Both the position numbers and the translations under genes were made by a program. DNA of 36,589 nt from UBA11524 sp964383815 (GTDB lineage: Bacteria; Bacillota; Clostridia; Christensenellales; Aristaeellaceae): the NCBI GenBank assembly GCA_964383815.1, contig CAYLIC010000022.1:1-36589 (forward strand), given 5' to 3'. This document shows, in pieces, positions 1 to 7,766 of this stretch. Below the pieces are notes generated by a model. That model was not told the origin of the DNA and made no database searches. It worked only from the letters and a program-made list of their open reading frames with translations. How positions within the stretch are numbered: position 1 is the stretch's first letter; every line of letters starts with the position of its first letter.

Positions 1-50
1 AGTCAGAGGGCCTGCGGGCCCTCCGACACCTCCCGGAGGTTTTTTGACAG
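1..50 (+). repeat. Terminal inverted repeat, left copy
   Basis: This segment recurs in reverse complement at 36535-36585, identical except for one extra T in the T-run. It contains the palindrome GAGGGCC-TGCG-GGCCCTC followed by ACCTCC-CGGAGGT and a T-run, so it could fold as two hairpins and act as a terminator on the plus strand. Its presence at both ends suggests a dispersed genomic repeat at which the assembly stopped. Confidence 0.85.
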
Positions 51-54
51 TCTG

Positions 55-86
55 GCGCAGTCCCCTTTTCCGGGGACTGCGCTTTG
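55..86 (+). terminator. Hairpin next to the rluD 3' end
   Basis: An 11 bp perfect stem (GCGCAGTCCCC at 55-65, GGGGACTGCGC at 72-82) has a short T-rich loop. The T-rich tail (TTTGTTT) lies on the plus strand, so as an intrinsic terminator it reads better for a plus-strand transcript. It could still serve as a 3' stability hairpin for rluD, which ends at 88. Confidence 0.5.
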
Positions 87-87
87 T

Positions 88-996
88 TTACTCCGCATCA
101 ATGCCGTTTTTCCGCAGGCCTTCCACAAAGGCCATTGGCAGCGGCGCGGTGAAGGTCATCCGCTGGCCTGTGGTGGGGTGGGTGAAGGTGAGGGAGTAGG
201 CGTGGAGCATCAGCCGGGGTACCTTCGCGCCCCGGGGACTGCCGTAAATGGGGTCCCCGCACACCGGGTGGCCCAGGTGCTTCATGTGCACGCGGATTTG
301 ATGGGTGCGCCCGGTGAGGATGTGCACATCCACCAGCGTCACCCCGCGGCCCCGGGACAGCACCTGCCAATCGGTTATGGCCTCCCGTCCCTCCGGGTCA
401 ACAGCCATTTTCTTTCTGTCCTTCCTGCTGCGGGCAATGGGTGCCTCCACCCGGCCTGTATCCTCCTTGAAAACGCCATCCACCAAGGCCCGGTAGTGCT
501 TCTCCATGGCTCTTTCCTGCAGCTGCTGGCTCAAGGCCAGCTGGGCGGCATCGTTCTTCGCCACCAGCAGCAGGCCGGAGGTATCCTTGTCCAGCCGGTG
601 GACAATGCCGGGCCGCAGCTCGCCGCCAATGCCACCCAGGCTGTCCAGGTGGTGGAGCAGGGCGTTGACCAGGGTGCCATCCTCGTTTCCGGCGGCAGGG
701 TGCACCACCATGCCACAGGGTTTCACCACCACAGCCAGGTCGCTATCCTGGTAGAGAATTTCCAGGGGTATATCCTCCGGCTGGGGTGCAGCAGGCCTGG
801 GCGCAGGCACGGTGAGCACCACCTGCTGGCCTGGCCTGGCCCTGGTGCCGGCCTTCTTTTCCGGCTCGCCGTCCAGGGTGCACAGGCCTTCCTCCATCAG
901 CGATGCCACCCGGGAGCGGGTCAGCCCGGTGACCTCCGCCAGCAAAACATCCAGCCGCCGCCCATCGCCTGCGGCCTCATACCTTTGTAGTGCCAT
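88..996 (-). CDS. rluD: RluD-family 23S rRNA pseudouridine synthase
   Basis: A 302-residue RluA/RluD-family enzyme that converts specific uridines in rRNA to pseudouridine. An N-terminal S4-like RNA-binding domain covers roughly residues 10-65. The catalytic motif HRLDKDTSGLLL has the expected nucleophilic Asp near residue 136, and GRTHQIRVH in the C-terminal half is also typical of the family. The ATG overlaps the last 20 nt of lspA, so the two are probably translationally coupled; lspA followed by rluD is a common Firmicutes order. Family assignment is firm. The exact target (the 1911/1915/1917 cluster as in E. coli RluD) is inferred from the full-length S4-containing architecture. Confidence 0.95.
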   Translation of the reverse strand: MALQRYEAAGDGRRLDVLLAEVTGLTRSRVASLMEEGLCTLDGEPEKKAGTRARPGQQVVLTVPAPRPAAPQPEDIPLEILYQDSDLAVVVKPCGMVVHPAAGNEDGTLVNALLHHLDSLGGIGGELRPGIVHRLDKDTSGLLLVAKNDAAQLALSQQLQERAMEKHYRALVDGVFKEDTGRVEAPIARSRKDRKKMAVDPEGREAITDWQVLSRGRGVTLVDVHILTGRTHQIRVHMKHLGHPVCGDPIYGSPRGAKVPRLMLHAYSLTFTHPTTGQRMTFTAPLPMAFVEGLRKNGIDAE

Positions 997-1441
997 CCTT
1001 CTTGCTCCAATCCTGCGGCCTGAACAGAAGCGACCAGGCCATGAGCACGCAGCCCACGGTCAAGGCGGCATCCGCCAGGTTGAATATTGCAAACTGCATG
1101 AAAAGCAGCTCCAGCATGTCCACCACATAGCCGTGGAGGAACCTGTCCAGCGTGTTGCCGGCGGCGCCGCCCAGCATCAGCATGGCGGCAACGGCGGCGG
1201 GCCTGCCCAGGCGGTAGCGCCCAAGCACCGCCATCCCCAGGGCAATCACCCCCAGGCTGACGGCCCCCAGCAGCCACGGCCTGCCGGACAACAGGCTGAA
1301 GGCCATGCCGGTGTTTTCCGCATACCGCAGGCCCAGCACACCGGGGATGAGCGCAACAGCACCCGTCAGGCGGCGTGCTGCCAGCTTGCTCAGCTGATCT
1401 GCTGCCAGCACCAGGGCCGCCAGCCAGGCATATCTGCGCAT
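977..1441 (-). CDS. lspA: Lipoprotein signal peptidase (signal peptidase II)
   Basis: A 154-residue integral membrane aspartyl protease that removes signal peptides from diacylglyceryl-modified prolipoproteins. The family signatures are visible: GGAAGNTLDR, then VVD, then FNLADAALTVG, which carry the two catalytic aspartates. About four membrane segments are apparent, and the length fits the family. I chose the ATG at 1441 (MRRYAWLA) because it opens the first membrane segment and has GGAG-type sequence just upstream, inside the end of the DUF5665 gene. A longer reading in the same frame has no matching content. The ApbE in this window has a lipobox and is a likely client. Confidence 0.95.
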   Translation of the reverse strand: MRRYAWLAALVLAADQLSKLAARRLTGAVALIPGVLGLRYAENTGMAFSLLSGRPWLLGAVSLGVIALGMAVLGRYRLGRPAAVAAMLMLGGAAGNTLDRFLHGYVVDMLELLFMQFAIFNLADAALTVGCVLMAWSLLFRPQDWSKKDGTTKV

Positions 1442-1443
1442 AC

Positions 1444-1728
1444 CTACTCCAGTCTCCTTTGCACAATGGTCACAATCTGCGCCAGGAAATCCCCTATCAG
1501 CGGCAGGTTTTGCTCTGCCAGGCGGCGCAGGAGCACCACCAGCACGGCGCCCAGCACCGTAAAGCCAATGGCCATGCCCACGCCCCGGGCCAGCCCGGCA
1601 AGAAACTGGCTCCGCAGCATGGCTCGCCTGTCCTTCGCATAGGCCAGATACTCCGCCAGGCGCAGATGCTCCAGCCGGGCCACGCAGGCCTCCAGCCGCC
1701 GTGTGAGCCTGCCCCGATACCCCATCAT
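1444..1728 (-). CDS. DUF5665 small membrane protein
   Basis: A 94-residue protein with a basic amphipathic N-terminal half, a central membrane segment (roughly GMAIGFTVLGAVLVVLL) and a conserved tail NLPLIGDFLAQIVTIV. This pattern matches the DUF5665 family of Firmicutes, whose function is unknown. GGAGG at about 1739-1743 supports a start at the tandem ATGs 1728/1725; an ATG at 1770 is possible but lacks a ribosome site. The gene ends in TAG two bases before the lspA start, so it is first in an operon with lspA and rluD. Confidence 0.85.
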   Translation of the reverse strand: MMGYRGRLTRRLEACVARLEHLRLAEYLAYAKDRRAMLRSQFLAGLARGVGMAIGFTVLGAVLVVLLRRLAEQNLPLIGDFLAQIVTIVQRRLE

Positions 1729-1779
1729 CCATGATACACCTCCGCCGCAGTTTTGACAACCAAATGCCACGCTTTCATC

Positions 1780-1808
1780 TTGATTTTTCCCAGACTTTCA
1801 GATACAAT
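1780..1808 (+). promoter_or_regulatory. Sigma-A promoter for the GH3 gene
   Basis: TTGATT at 1780-1785 and TACAAT at 1803-1808 are separated by 17 bp. The -10 lies about 40 nt before the start codon, giving a short leader. Confidence 0.75.
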
Positions 1809-1847
1809 GCATATCAAAGGAACCCACACAGGACAGGAGGAATATCC

Positions 1848-4187
1848 ATGACAAACGCAAGCAAGTGGCAACGTATCCGCTATATGCCCGGCACACCCCT
1901 GGGGAAGGACGGGCGCCGGGCCACAGGCAGCCAGGAACACATTGACCTTTCCCGCCGTGCCGGCGCAGAAGGCATGGTGCTCCTGAAAAATGAAGGCCCG
2001 CTGCTGCCCTTTGCCCGGGGGAGCAGGCTGGCCCTTTTCGGCAAAGGTACGGTGGACTATGTTAAGGGCGGCGGCGGCAGCGGCGATGTTACCGTGGCCT
2101 ACGTCCGCAGCCTGGCACAGGGCCTTTTGCTAAAGCAGAACGAGGGCAAGGTGGAGCTTTTCACCCCGCTGATTGACTACTACACCCAGTACATGCAGGA
2201 GCAGTACGCCCAGGGCCAGGAGCCGGGCCGCTGCCCGGAGGCTCCCCTGCCCCAGGCGCTTCTGGCCCAGGCCCGGGCCTTTGCGGACACGGCTGTCATC
2301 AGCATCTGCCGCTTTTCCGGCGAGGGTTGGGACAGGACAGGCAAGCCCTGTGACGGGGACTTCTACCTGAGCCGCGAGGAGGAGGCCATGGTGCAGGCCG
2401 TGCAGGCGGCCTTCCCCCGGGTGGTGGTGGTGCTGAACACCGGCGGCATGATGGACACCCTGTGGTTCCGGGACAATGCGGGCATTCAGGCGGCGCTGCT
2501 CAGCTGGCAGGCAGGCATGGAGGGCGGCCTGGCCACGGCGGATGTGCTGGTGGGCGATGTGTGTCCCTCCGGGCACCTGACGGACACCTTCGCCAGGGAC
2601 TTTGCCGCCTATCCCTCCTCCGATACCTTCAACGAATCCGAGGACTATGTGACCTATAACGAGGACATCTTTGTAGGCTACCGCTATTTTGAAACCATTC
2701 CCGGCGCGGCGGAGAAGGTGTGCTACCCCTTCGGCTATGGCCTGACCTACACGGATTTTGCCATACACGCCCAGGCCGGTGTGGAGGATGGCAGCGTGGT
2801 GGTGCTGGCCCAGGTGACCAACACCGGCGCCATGGCAGGCAAGCAGGTGGTGCAGGTGTATTGCCAGCCGCCCCAGGGCAAGCTGGGCAAGGCCCGCCGT
2901 GTGCTGGCAGCCTTCGCCAAGACACACCTGCTGCAGCCCGGTGAAAGCCAAACCCTGCGCATGACCATTGCGCCCTACACCATCGCCAGCTATGACGACG
3001 TGGGCGCTGTGTGCCGCTCCGCCTGGGTGCTGGAGAAGGGTGACTACGGCTTCTTTGTGGGCACCAGTGTGCGGGACGGGCAGGTGCTGCCCTTCACCTA
3101 CACAGTGGAGAAGGACAGGGTGCTGGAGCAAGTTACCGCCCGGTGCCAGCCCAGGCAAGTAAACTGGCGGCTGCTGGCGGATGGCTCCCATGCGCCGGTG
3201 GAAAATCAGGCGCCCCTGCCCAAGCCCGGCATTGACCCGGAGGTACCCCAGTTTGGCTGGCCGGTGGAAATGCTGCCCAACGCGGAGGATTGCCCGCAGC
3301 CCGGACACACCCTTGACCAGGTTGCCCGGGGGGAAATCACCCTGGATGCCTTTATGGACAGCCTGACCCTCCGGCAAATGGTGTACCTGCTGGGCGGCCA
3401 GCCCAACCGGGGCATTGCCAACACCGCAGGCCTTGGCGGGCTGCACAGCCACGGCATTCCCTGTGCCATGACGGCGGATGGCCCGGCAGGCCTGCGCATC
3501 AACAGGGAGTGCGGGGTGACCACCACTGCCTTCCCCTGCGCCACGCTGCTGGCCTGCACCTGGGATGAGGAGCTGGTGCGCCAGGTGGGCGCCGCCGCCG
3601 GCCTGGAGGTGAAGGAGAACGGCATTGGCAGCTGGCTGGCGCCGGCCCTGAACATCCACCGCAATCCCCTTTGCGGGCGCAACTTCGAATACTATGCGGA
3701 GGATCCCCTGCTGGCAGGCCGCATGGCTGCCGCCCTGGTGAAGGGCGTGGAAGCCCAGGGTGTGGCAACCTCCGTCAAGCATTTTGCCTGCAACAACAAG
3801 GAGGTCAACCGCAAGGACAGCGATTCCCGCCTGACCGAGCGCGCCTTGCGGGAAATTTACCTCAAGGGCTTTGAGATTGCCGTGAAGGATGCCCAGCCCA
3901 TGACGCTGATGACCGCCTACAACATCATCAACGGCGTTCGCGCCTCCGAGAATTACGACCTGCTGACGGGCATCCTCCGGGAGGAATGGGGCTACAAGGG
4001 TCTGGTAACCACCGACTGGTGGGCCCACAGCACGCAATACCGGGAGATTGCCGCGGGCAACGACATAAAAATGCCCAGAGGCACCCCGGAGCACACCCTG
4101 CAGATGGTGCAGGAAGGCAAGCTGGACCCGGCCTGCGTCCGTGCCAGTGTCCGCAGGCTGCTGAAAATGCTGCTGAAGCTGGACTAA
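1848..4187 (+). CDS. Glycoside hydrolase family 3, permuted domain order (beta-glucosidase-like)
   Basis: A 779-residue enzyme without a signal peptide, probably a cytoplasmic beta-glycosidase that cleaves oligosaccharides. Domain order is inverted: the GH3 C-terminal-type domain comes first (about residues 25-310), then a fibronectin-III-like domain (about 310-420), then the (beta/alpha)8 GH3 N-domain (about 480-779). In the N-domain I see KHFACNNKE, LTERALREIYLKGFE and TTDWW; Asp723 of the last is the predicted nucleophile. RFSGEGWDR near residue 159 in the C-type domain supplies the predicted acid/base Glu. This permuted order is known from Butyrivibrio and Ruminococcus beta-glucosidases. 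AGGAGG before the ATG at 1848 fixes the start. Exact sugar specificity cannot be read from the sequence. Confidence 0.93.
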   Translation: MTNASKWQRIRYMPGTPLGKDGRRATGSQEHIDLSRRAGAEGMVLLKNEGPLLPFARGSRLALFGKGTVDYVKGGGGSGDVTVAYVRSLAQGLLLKQNEGKVELFTPLIDYYTQYMQEQYAQGQEPGRCPEAPLPQALLAQARAFADTAVISICRFSGEGWDRTGKPCDGDFYLSREEEAMVQAVQAAFPRVVVVLNTGGMMDTLWFRDNAGIQAALLSWQAGMEGGLATADVLVGDVCPSGHLTDTFARDFAAYPSSDTFNESEDYVTYNEDIFVGYRYFETIPGAAEKVCYPFGYGLTYTDFAIHAQAGVEDGSVVVLAQVTNTGAMAGKQVVQVYCQPPQGKLGKARRVLAAFAKTHLLQPGESQTLRMTIAPYTIASYDDVGAVCRSAWVLEKGDYGFFVGTSVRDGQVLPFTYTVEKDRVLEQVTARCQPRQVNWRLLADGSHAPVENQAPLPKPGIDPEVPQFGWPVEMLPNAEDCPQPGHTLDQVARGEITLDAFMDSLTLRQMVYLLGGQPNRGIANTAGLGGLHSHGIPCAMTADGPAGLRINRECGVTTTAFPCATLLACTWDEELVRQVGAAAGLEVKENGIGSWLAPALNIHRNPLCGRNFEYYAEDPLLAGRMAAALVKGVEAQGVATSVKHFACNNKEVNRKDSDSRLTERALREIYLKGFEIAVKDAQPMTLMTAYNIINGVRASENYDLLTGILREEWGYKGLVTTDWWAHSTQYREIAAGNDIKMPRGTPEHTLQMVQEGKLDPACVRASVRRLLKMLLKLD

Positions 4188-4190
4188 GAA

Positions 4191-4230
4191 AAAAGGGTCT
4201 GCCGCAAAAAACGGCAGGCCCTGTTCTTAT
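4191..4230. terminator. Bidirectional terminator between GH3 and esterase genes
   Basis: A 10 bp stem with one G-U pair (GGGTCTGCCG 4195-4204, CGGCAGGCCC 4212-4221) has an A-rich loop. On the minus strand a T6 run follows directly, making a strong terminator for the esterase gene. The plus-strand tail TGTTCTTAT is weaker. Confidence 0.85.
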
Positions 4231-4886
4231 GCCTTCAGGTATGGCAGCAGCCTTGGCTCCTGGCGCATCATGTCCGCCACCAGGGCGGCAATGGCCTTGG
4301 CGCCCCGGGCGTTGAAGTGGGTGTGATCGTCATGCCCGCTGGGGTAATCCGGGTTTTCCCCGGGTGCAATGCGCACAAACAGCCCGGCGGTTTCCTCCTC
4401 TGTTTGGGACAGGAACAGCCGCCGGCTTGCCATTTCCAGGTCAAGGCAGGGAATGCCCAGCTCCCGGGCCACCAGCCTGGCGGCATAGGGGTAGGCGGCG
4501 TGGGTGTACAGCAGGAACGTGCCGGAGTACGCCCGGCGGGACACAGGGGTCACCAGCACAGGCAGTGCGCCCCTGTCCAGGGCGGCGCGGCAGTACAGGC
4601 GCAGAAAGTCCTGATAGCTGCCATCCGCATCGGTGTGGCGGGCCGGGTCGTCCTTCTCGTCGTTGTGCCCGAACTGAATCAGCAGCAGGTCGCCTGGCTG
4701 CATGGCCTCTCTCACGGGGGCAAAGCGTCCCTCATCGTAAAAGCTGCGGGAGCTGCGCCCGCTAATGGCATGATTGCACACCGAAACGCCCGGCGCGGTG
4801 AACTCCGGCAGCGCCCAACCCCAGCCGCGGAACGGCGCATGGAAGTTGTCCACCGTGGAATCGCCAATGATGTATATGGTGGGCAT
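4227..4886 (-). CDS. SGNH/GDSL hydrolase, CE12-like acetylesterase
   Basis: A 219-residue esterase resembling rhamnogalacturonan acetylesterase (carbohydrate esterase family 12), which removes acetyl groups from plant polysaccharides. The SGNH blocks are visible: IIGDSTVDN with the Ser nucleophile near residue 10, the Gly in AISGRSSRS, the Asn in QFGHND, and DDHTHFNARGA with the catalytic Asp/His. There is no signal peptide, so it probably acts on imported oligosaccharides, in keeping with the convergent GH3 gene. The start at 4886 is set by AAAGGAG seven bases upstream. A terminator-like hairpin sits just before that ribosome site. Confidence 0.88.
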   Translation of the reverse strand: MPTIYIIGDSTVDNFHAPFRGWGWALPEFTAPGVSVCNHAISGRSSRSFYDEGRFAPVREAMQPGDLLLIQFGHNDEKDDPARHTDADGSYQDFLRLYCRAALDRGALPVLVTPVSRRAYSGTFLLYTHAAYPYAARLVARELGIPCLDLEMASRRLFLSQTEEETAGLFVRIAPGENPDYPSGHDDHTHFNARGAKAIAALVADMMRQEPRLLPYLKA

Positions 4887-4903
4887 GGAAATGCTCCTTT
4901 CGC

Positions 4904-4932
4904 AAAAAGCAGCCAAGCGCATGCCTGGCTGC
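4904..4932 (-). terminator. Terminator or attenuator just upstream of the esterase RBS
   Basis: On the minus strand GCAGCCA and TGGCTGC (arms at 4926-4932 and 4909-4915) form a 7 bp stem followed by TTTTT. It lies between the stop of the secreted-protein gene and the AAAGGAG of the esterase gene, leaving no room for a promoter after it. Confidence 0.75.
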
Positions 4933-4940
4933 CTGATGAT

Positions 4941-5795
4941 TTACCCCAGTGCCTCGTTGGCTGTTTCCGTCTGCATCAGCTGCCACAGGTCGCGCTGGCC
5001 GTCCAGCTCGGTTTCCGGGCTGCCGGGCAGGCCGGTGGGGTCGAAGGAAACGGTCAGGTTCAGGTACACGGCAGCGTAGGGCGTGCCCCCAAGGTCAATG
5101 GTCTGGCCCAGCTGGGCCGTTTGCCCCAGAAAGCTCTTGCGGGCCAGCTGCGCCGCCTCCAGGGCGGTAACAGCCACCTGGATGCTGGCCTTGTCAATGC
5201 TGCCGTCCACCCCATCGTTCAGCCGGGCGGAAATGGTCAGCTGCCCGCCGCTGATGGTGAAGGTCGCCGTGCCAATCTCATAGGCGTTGCTGGCGTGGAG
5301 CGCCACCGTCAGGGAGCGGCCCTCCAGGGCGGCGGTGTCCAGCAGTGTGGCGGAGCGCCAGCCGCTGCTCCCCGTCATGGCCTGCAGGGGAAGGCCCACA
5401 GCGCAGGCCGCATTGGCAACAAGCCTTGGCATCACCCGCTGAATGGGGAAGGCATAGCTGCAATCCCCCACCCACAGGGACACATGATAGGTGGTTTCGC
5501 TGCCCTGCAGCTTCAGGTAAATGTCCTCCGAGCGGAAGGTGCCTGCGCATTCCCCATAATCCCGCTGGTACACCAGGGTGCCAGCCGCATCGGCAATGCT
5601 GAGGGTCACCCGGGCGCCCTCCGCCGGGCAGGTCACCCGCAGGTAGCTCTTGTCGGAGGTAACGGCATTGCCGGTCGCCCAGGCGTCTTCCGCAATATCG
5701 GCAGCGCTGACAACAAACACATCCTCCTGCCCCAGGGCGGAGGCGGCGCACAGCACCAGCACCAGGGCCAGCAGCAGGCCCAGCAGTTTCTTCAT
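4941..5795 (-). CDS. Secreted protein of unknown function
   Basis: A 284-residue protein with a clear signal peptide: MKK, a leucine-rich hydrophobic stretch, and an Ala-x-Ala-type end (SALGQED) near residue 23. The mature part is beta-rich and acidic with no catalytic motif I recognise. Its C-terminal third contains a Ser/Thr-rich segment and a PETELDGQRDLW tail. The start at 5795 is chosen for the signal peptide and the GAGGTG ribosome site nine bases upstream. It may be cotranscribed with the esterase gene, subject to the hairpin between them. Function unknown. Confidence 0.75.
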   Translation of the reverse strand: MKKLLGLLLALVLVLCAASALGQEDVFVVSAADIAEDAWATGNAVTSDKSYLRVTCPAEGARVTLSIADAAGTLVYQRDYGECAGTFRSEDIYLKLQGSETTYHVSLWVGDCSYAFPIQRVMPRLVANAACAVGLPLQAMTGSSGWRSATLLDTAALEGRSLTVALHASNAYEIGTATFTISGGQLTISARLNDGVDGSIDKASIQVAVTALEAAQLARKSFLGQTAQLGQTIDLGGTPYAAVYLNLTVSFDPTGLPGSPETELDGQRDLWQLMQTETANEALG

Positions 5796-5884
5796 GGCAA
5801 AGGTCACCTCGCTTGCAGTTGCTTCACCAACATAACGCAGGGGAAGCCCGGGTTCTTCCGTGGGATGAGGGAATTTACATCTGG

Positions 5885-5960
5885 GCGTTGTGTGGCAGAG
5901 GGTGCACACGCGTTCTCCTGCGTTGCGGTGCGCCTGTCGCACACCGTGACCCCTGCCAGA
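5885..5960. repeat. Intergenic repeat downstream of serS
   Basis: Two parts recur elsewhere. Positions 5885-5921 (GCGTTG...CGCGTTCTCC) resemble 15704-15741. The following hairpin-forming part up to about 5957 resembles, in reverse complement, the stretch around 32970-33008, including the core GCAGGGGTCACG. The remainder of 5796-6014 shows no gene or other structure. Confidence 0.65.
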
Positions 5961-6014
5961 ACGTCACCGGAAAGCGCAGTCCAGCCTGGGATTGTCAGGG
6001 GCAGCGCCCGCTGG

Positions 6015-7295
6015 TCAGCCGATGTACTCCTTGCCGCCCATGTACATGCGCAGGGCCTGGGGAATGCGCACGCGACCGTCGGCCTGGAGGTTGTTTTCCA
6101 GGAAGGCAATCAGCATGCGGGGCGGGGCCACCACGGTATTGTTCAGGGTGTGGGCAAAATACTTCTTGCCGTCCTCACCCTTCACGCGAATCTGCAAGCG
6201 GCGAGCCTGGGCATCGCCCAGGTTGGAGCAGCTGCCTACCTCGAAATACTTCTGCTGGCGGGGGCTCCACGCCTCCACGTCCAGGGACTTCACCTTCAGG
6301 TCAGCCAGGTCGCCGGAGCAGCACTCCAGGGTACGGACGGGAATGTCCAGCGTGCGGAAGAAATCAACCGAGTTCTGCCACAGCTTGTTGAACCACATGG
6401 GGCTGTCCTCCGGCTTGCAGACAACAATCATTTCCTGCTTTTCAAACTGGTGGATGCGGTACACGCCCCGCTCCTCAATGCCATGGGCGCCAACCTCCTT
6501 GCGGAAGCAGGGGGAATAGCTGGTCAGGGTCTGGGGCAGCTGCTTTTCATCCAGAATGGTGTCGATAAACTTGCCAATCATGGAGTGCTCGGAGGTGCCG
6601 ATCAGGTACAGATCCTCGCCCTCGATCTTGTACATCATGTTTTCCATCTCAGCAAAGGACATCACACCCGTTACTACATTGCCATGAATCATGTACGGAG
6701 GAATGCAGTAGGTGAACCCCCGGTCAATCATGAAATCCCGGGCATAGCTCAGAATGGCGCTGTGCAGGCGGGCCACATCACCCATCAGGTAATAGAAGCC
6801 ATTGCCGCTGGTCTTGCGGGCGCTGTCCAGGTCAATACCACTCAGGCGCTCCATAATGTCCACATGGTAGGGAACCTCAAAGTCCGGCACCACCGGCTCG
6901 CCAAAGCGCTCAATTTCCACATTCTCGCTGTCGTCCTTGCCAACGGGCACGGAGGGATCAATGATGTTGGGAATCACCAGCATGCGCTTGCGAACCTCTG
7001 CCTGAAGCTCCTCCTCCAGCTTTTCGGTGGCGGCCAGTTCATCCGCCATGGCGTTGACCTTGGCCTTCAGCGCCTCAGCCTCGTCCTTCTGGCCCTTGGC
7101 CATCAGGCCGCCAATCTGCTTGGAAATGGTCTTGCGCTGGCCCCGCAGGTTGTCGGCCTTCTGGATGGCAGCACGGTACTGCTTGTCCAGGTCGATCACC
7201 TCATCCACCAGCACCAGCTTCTGATCCTGGAACTTCTTGCGGATGTTCTCCTTCACCAGCTCGGGGTTGTTGCGAACGAAATTCATGTCCAACAT
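6015..7295 (-). CDS. serS: Seryl-tRNA synthetase
   Basis: A 426-residue class II synthetase that charges tRNA-Ser (and initiates Sec-tRNA formation where that pathway exists). The N-terminal long coiled-coil arm that contacts the tRNA long variable arm spans about residues 25-105. Motif 2 is visible in SPCFRKEVGAHG followed by GVYRIHQFEKQEM. Motif 3 lies near the C-terminus, with NNTVVAPPRMLIAFLEN. The start MLDMNFVRNNPE is the typical SerRS N-terminus and has AAGGAGG eight bases upstream. Expression is probably controlled by the T-box leader immediately upstream. Confidence 0.98.
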   Translation of the reverse strand: MLDMNFVRNNPELVKENIRKKFQDQKLVLVDEVIDLDKQYRAAIQKADNLRGQRKTISKQIGGLMAKGQKDEAEALKAKVNAMADELAATEKLEEELQAEVRKRMLVIPNIIDPSVPVGKDDSENVEIERFGEPVVPDFEVPYHVDIMERLSGIDLDSARKTSGNGFYYLMGDVARLHSAILSYARDFMIDRGFTYCIPPYMIHGNVVTGVMSFAEMENMMYKIEGEDLYLIGTSEHSMIGKFIDTILDEKQLPQTLTSYSPCFRKEVGAHGIEERGVYRIHQFEKQEMIVVCKPEDSPMWFNKLWQNSVDFFRTLDIPVRTLECCSGDLADLKVKSLDVEAWSPRQQKYFEVGSCSNLGDAQARRLQIRVKGEDGKKYFAHTLNNTVVAPPRMLIAFLENNLQADGRVRIPQALRMYMGGKEYIG

Positions 7296-7307
7296 GGGTA
7301 AATCCTC

Positions 7308-7542
7308 CTTAAGATAGAATAAGAGCTTCTCGCCCTGTTGCCGGGACGAGAAGCTCGCGTTGCCACCCAGTTTGCCTGCCACAGAGGCAGACCACTTGCC
7401 GCGCTGTATGGGGCGCACCCCGCAGGCTCCTCGCCTGCGCCCTTCGGGAATGGAGATGCCCGGCTCCGCTGCTGGCTCGCACCGCCCGCCAGCTCTCTTT
7501 CAGCCTTGCCCAGGCCCGTTTCCCGTCCATCGGGCTTATGAC
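7308..7542 (-). promoter_or_regulatory. T-box riboswitch leader of serS (serine)
   Basis: The serS leader, read on the minus strand, has the hallmarks of a T-box. A Stem I region carries AGAGAGCTGG and GGTGCGAGCCAGC. The conserved T-box AACTGGGTGGCAACGCG lies at 7356-7372, then a 10 bp terminator stem (GAGCTTCTCG / CGAGAAGCTC, 7323-7356) and the tail TTATTCT. Uncharged tRNA-Ser should stabilise the antiterminator and allow serS transcription. A UCC serine codon followed by A at 7452-7454 is my candidate specifier; this was placed by eye and is less certain. Confidence 0.9.
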
Positions 7543-7548
7543 CCGCTT

Positions 7549-7577
7549 ATTATACACCATCCCCGCCAAACGCGCAA
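7549..7577 (-). promoter_or_regulatory. Promoter of the serS T-box transcript
   Basis: On the minus strand TTGCGC (7577-7572) and TATAAT (7554-7549) have a 17 bp spacer, and transcription would start just ahead of the T-box Stem I. Confidence 0.75.
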
Positions 7578-7589
7578 GCAGTTTTTTCG

Positions 7590-7745
7590 GGAGAACGGCA
7601 AAGGGTGCTGCCCTTTGGAAACCCGGCAGAGGCTCTGCCTCTGCACTCCGCTTAAGGGATTTCATCCCTTAAGAAACCCTTTCTGCGCACGCGGTTGGCT
7701 CGCCATCCTCGCAGGGGTCACGCCGCCCGGAGGGCGCGGCGCGAC
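7590..7745 (+). repeat. Composite intergenic palindromic repeat, copy 1
   Basis: Several inverted repeats lie in series. A short one is at about 7600-7620 (AAAGGGTGCTGCCCTTT). The next is GGCAGAGG...CCTCTG at 7625-7643. The core 23 nt palindrome is CTTAAGGGAT-TTC-ATCCCTTAAG at 7651-7673. Last comes GCAGGGGTCACG followed by a GC-rich hairpin at about 7711-7738. The same modules occur near 9473, 13767 and 32911. It lies between the araC-GGDEF 3' end and the serS promoter. No gene is present. Confidence 0.85.
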
Positions 7746-7766
7746 ATGGTGGAAGCGTACAGGGAG

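Noticed and set aside
1731..1847. Upstream extension of the GH3 gene to 1731
   Set aside because: The extension covers the promoter, has no ribosome site and adds no domain; AGGAGG supports 1848.
4317..7301. A 994-codon plus-strand open frame across the esterase, secreted-protein and serS genes
   Set aside because: It is antisense to three well-supported genes, is rich in Gly/His/Gln/Ala as expected from reversed GC-rich codons, and has no ribosome site or recognisable domain.
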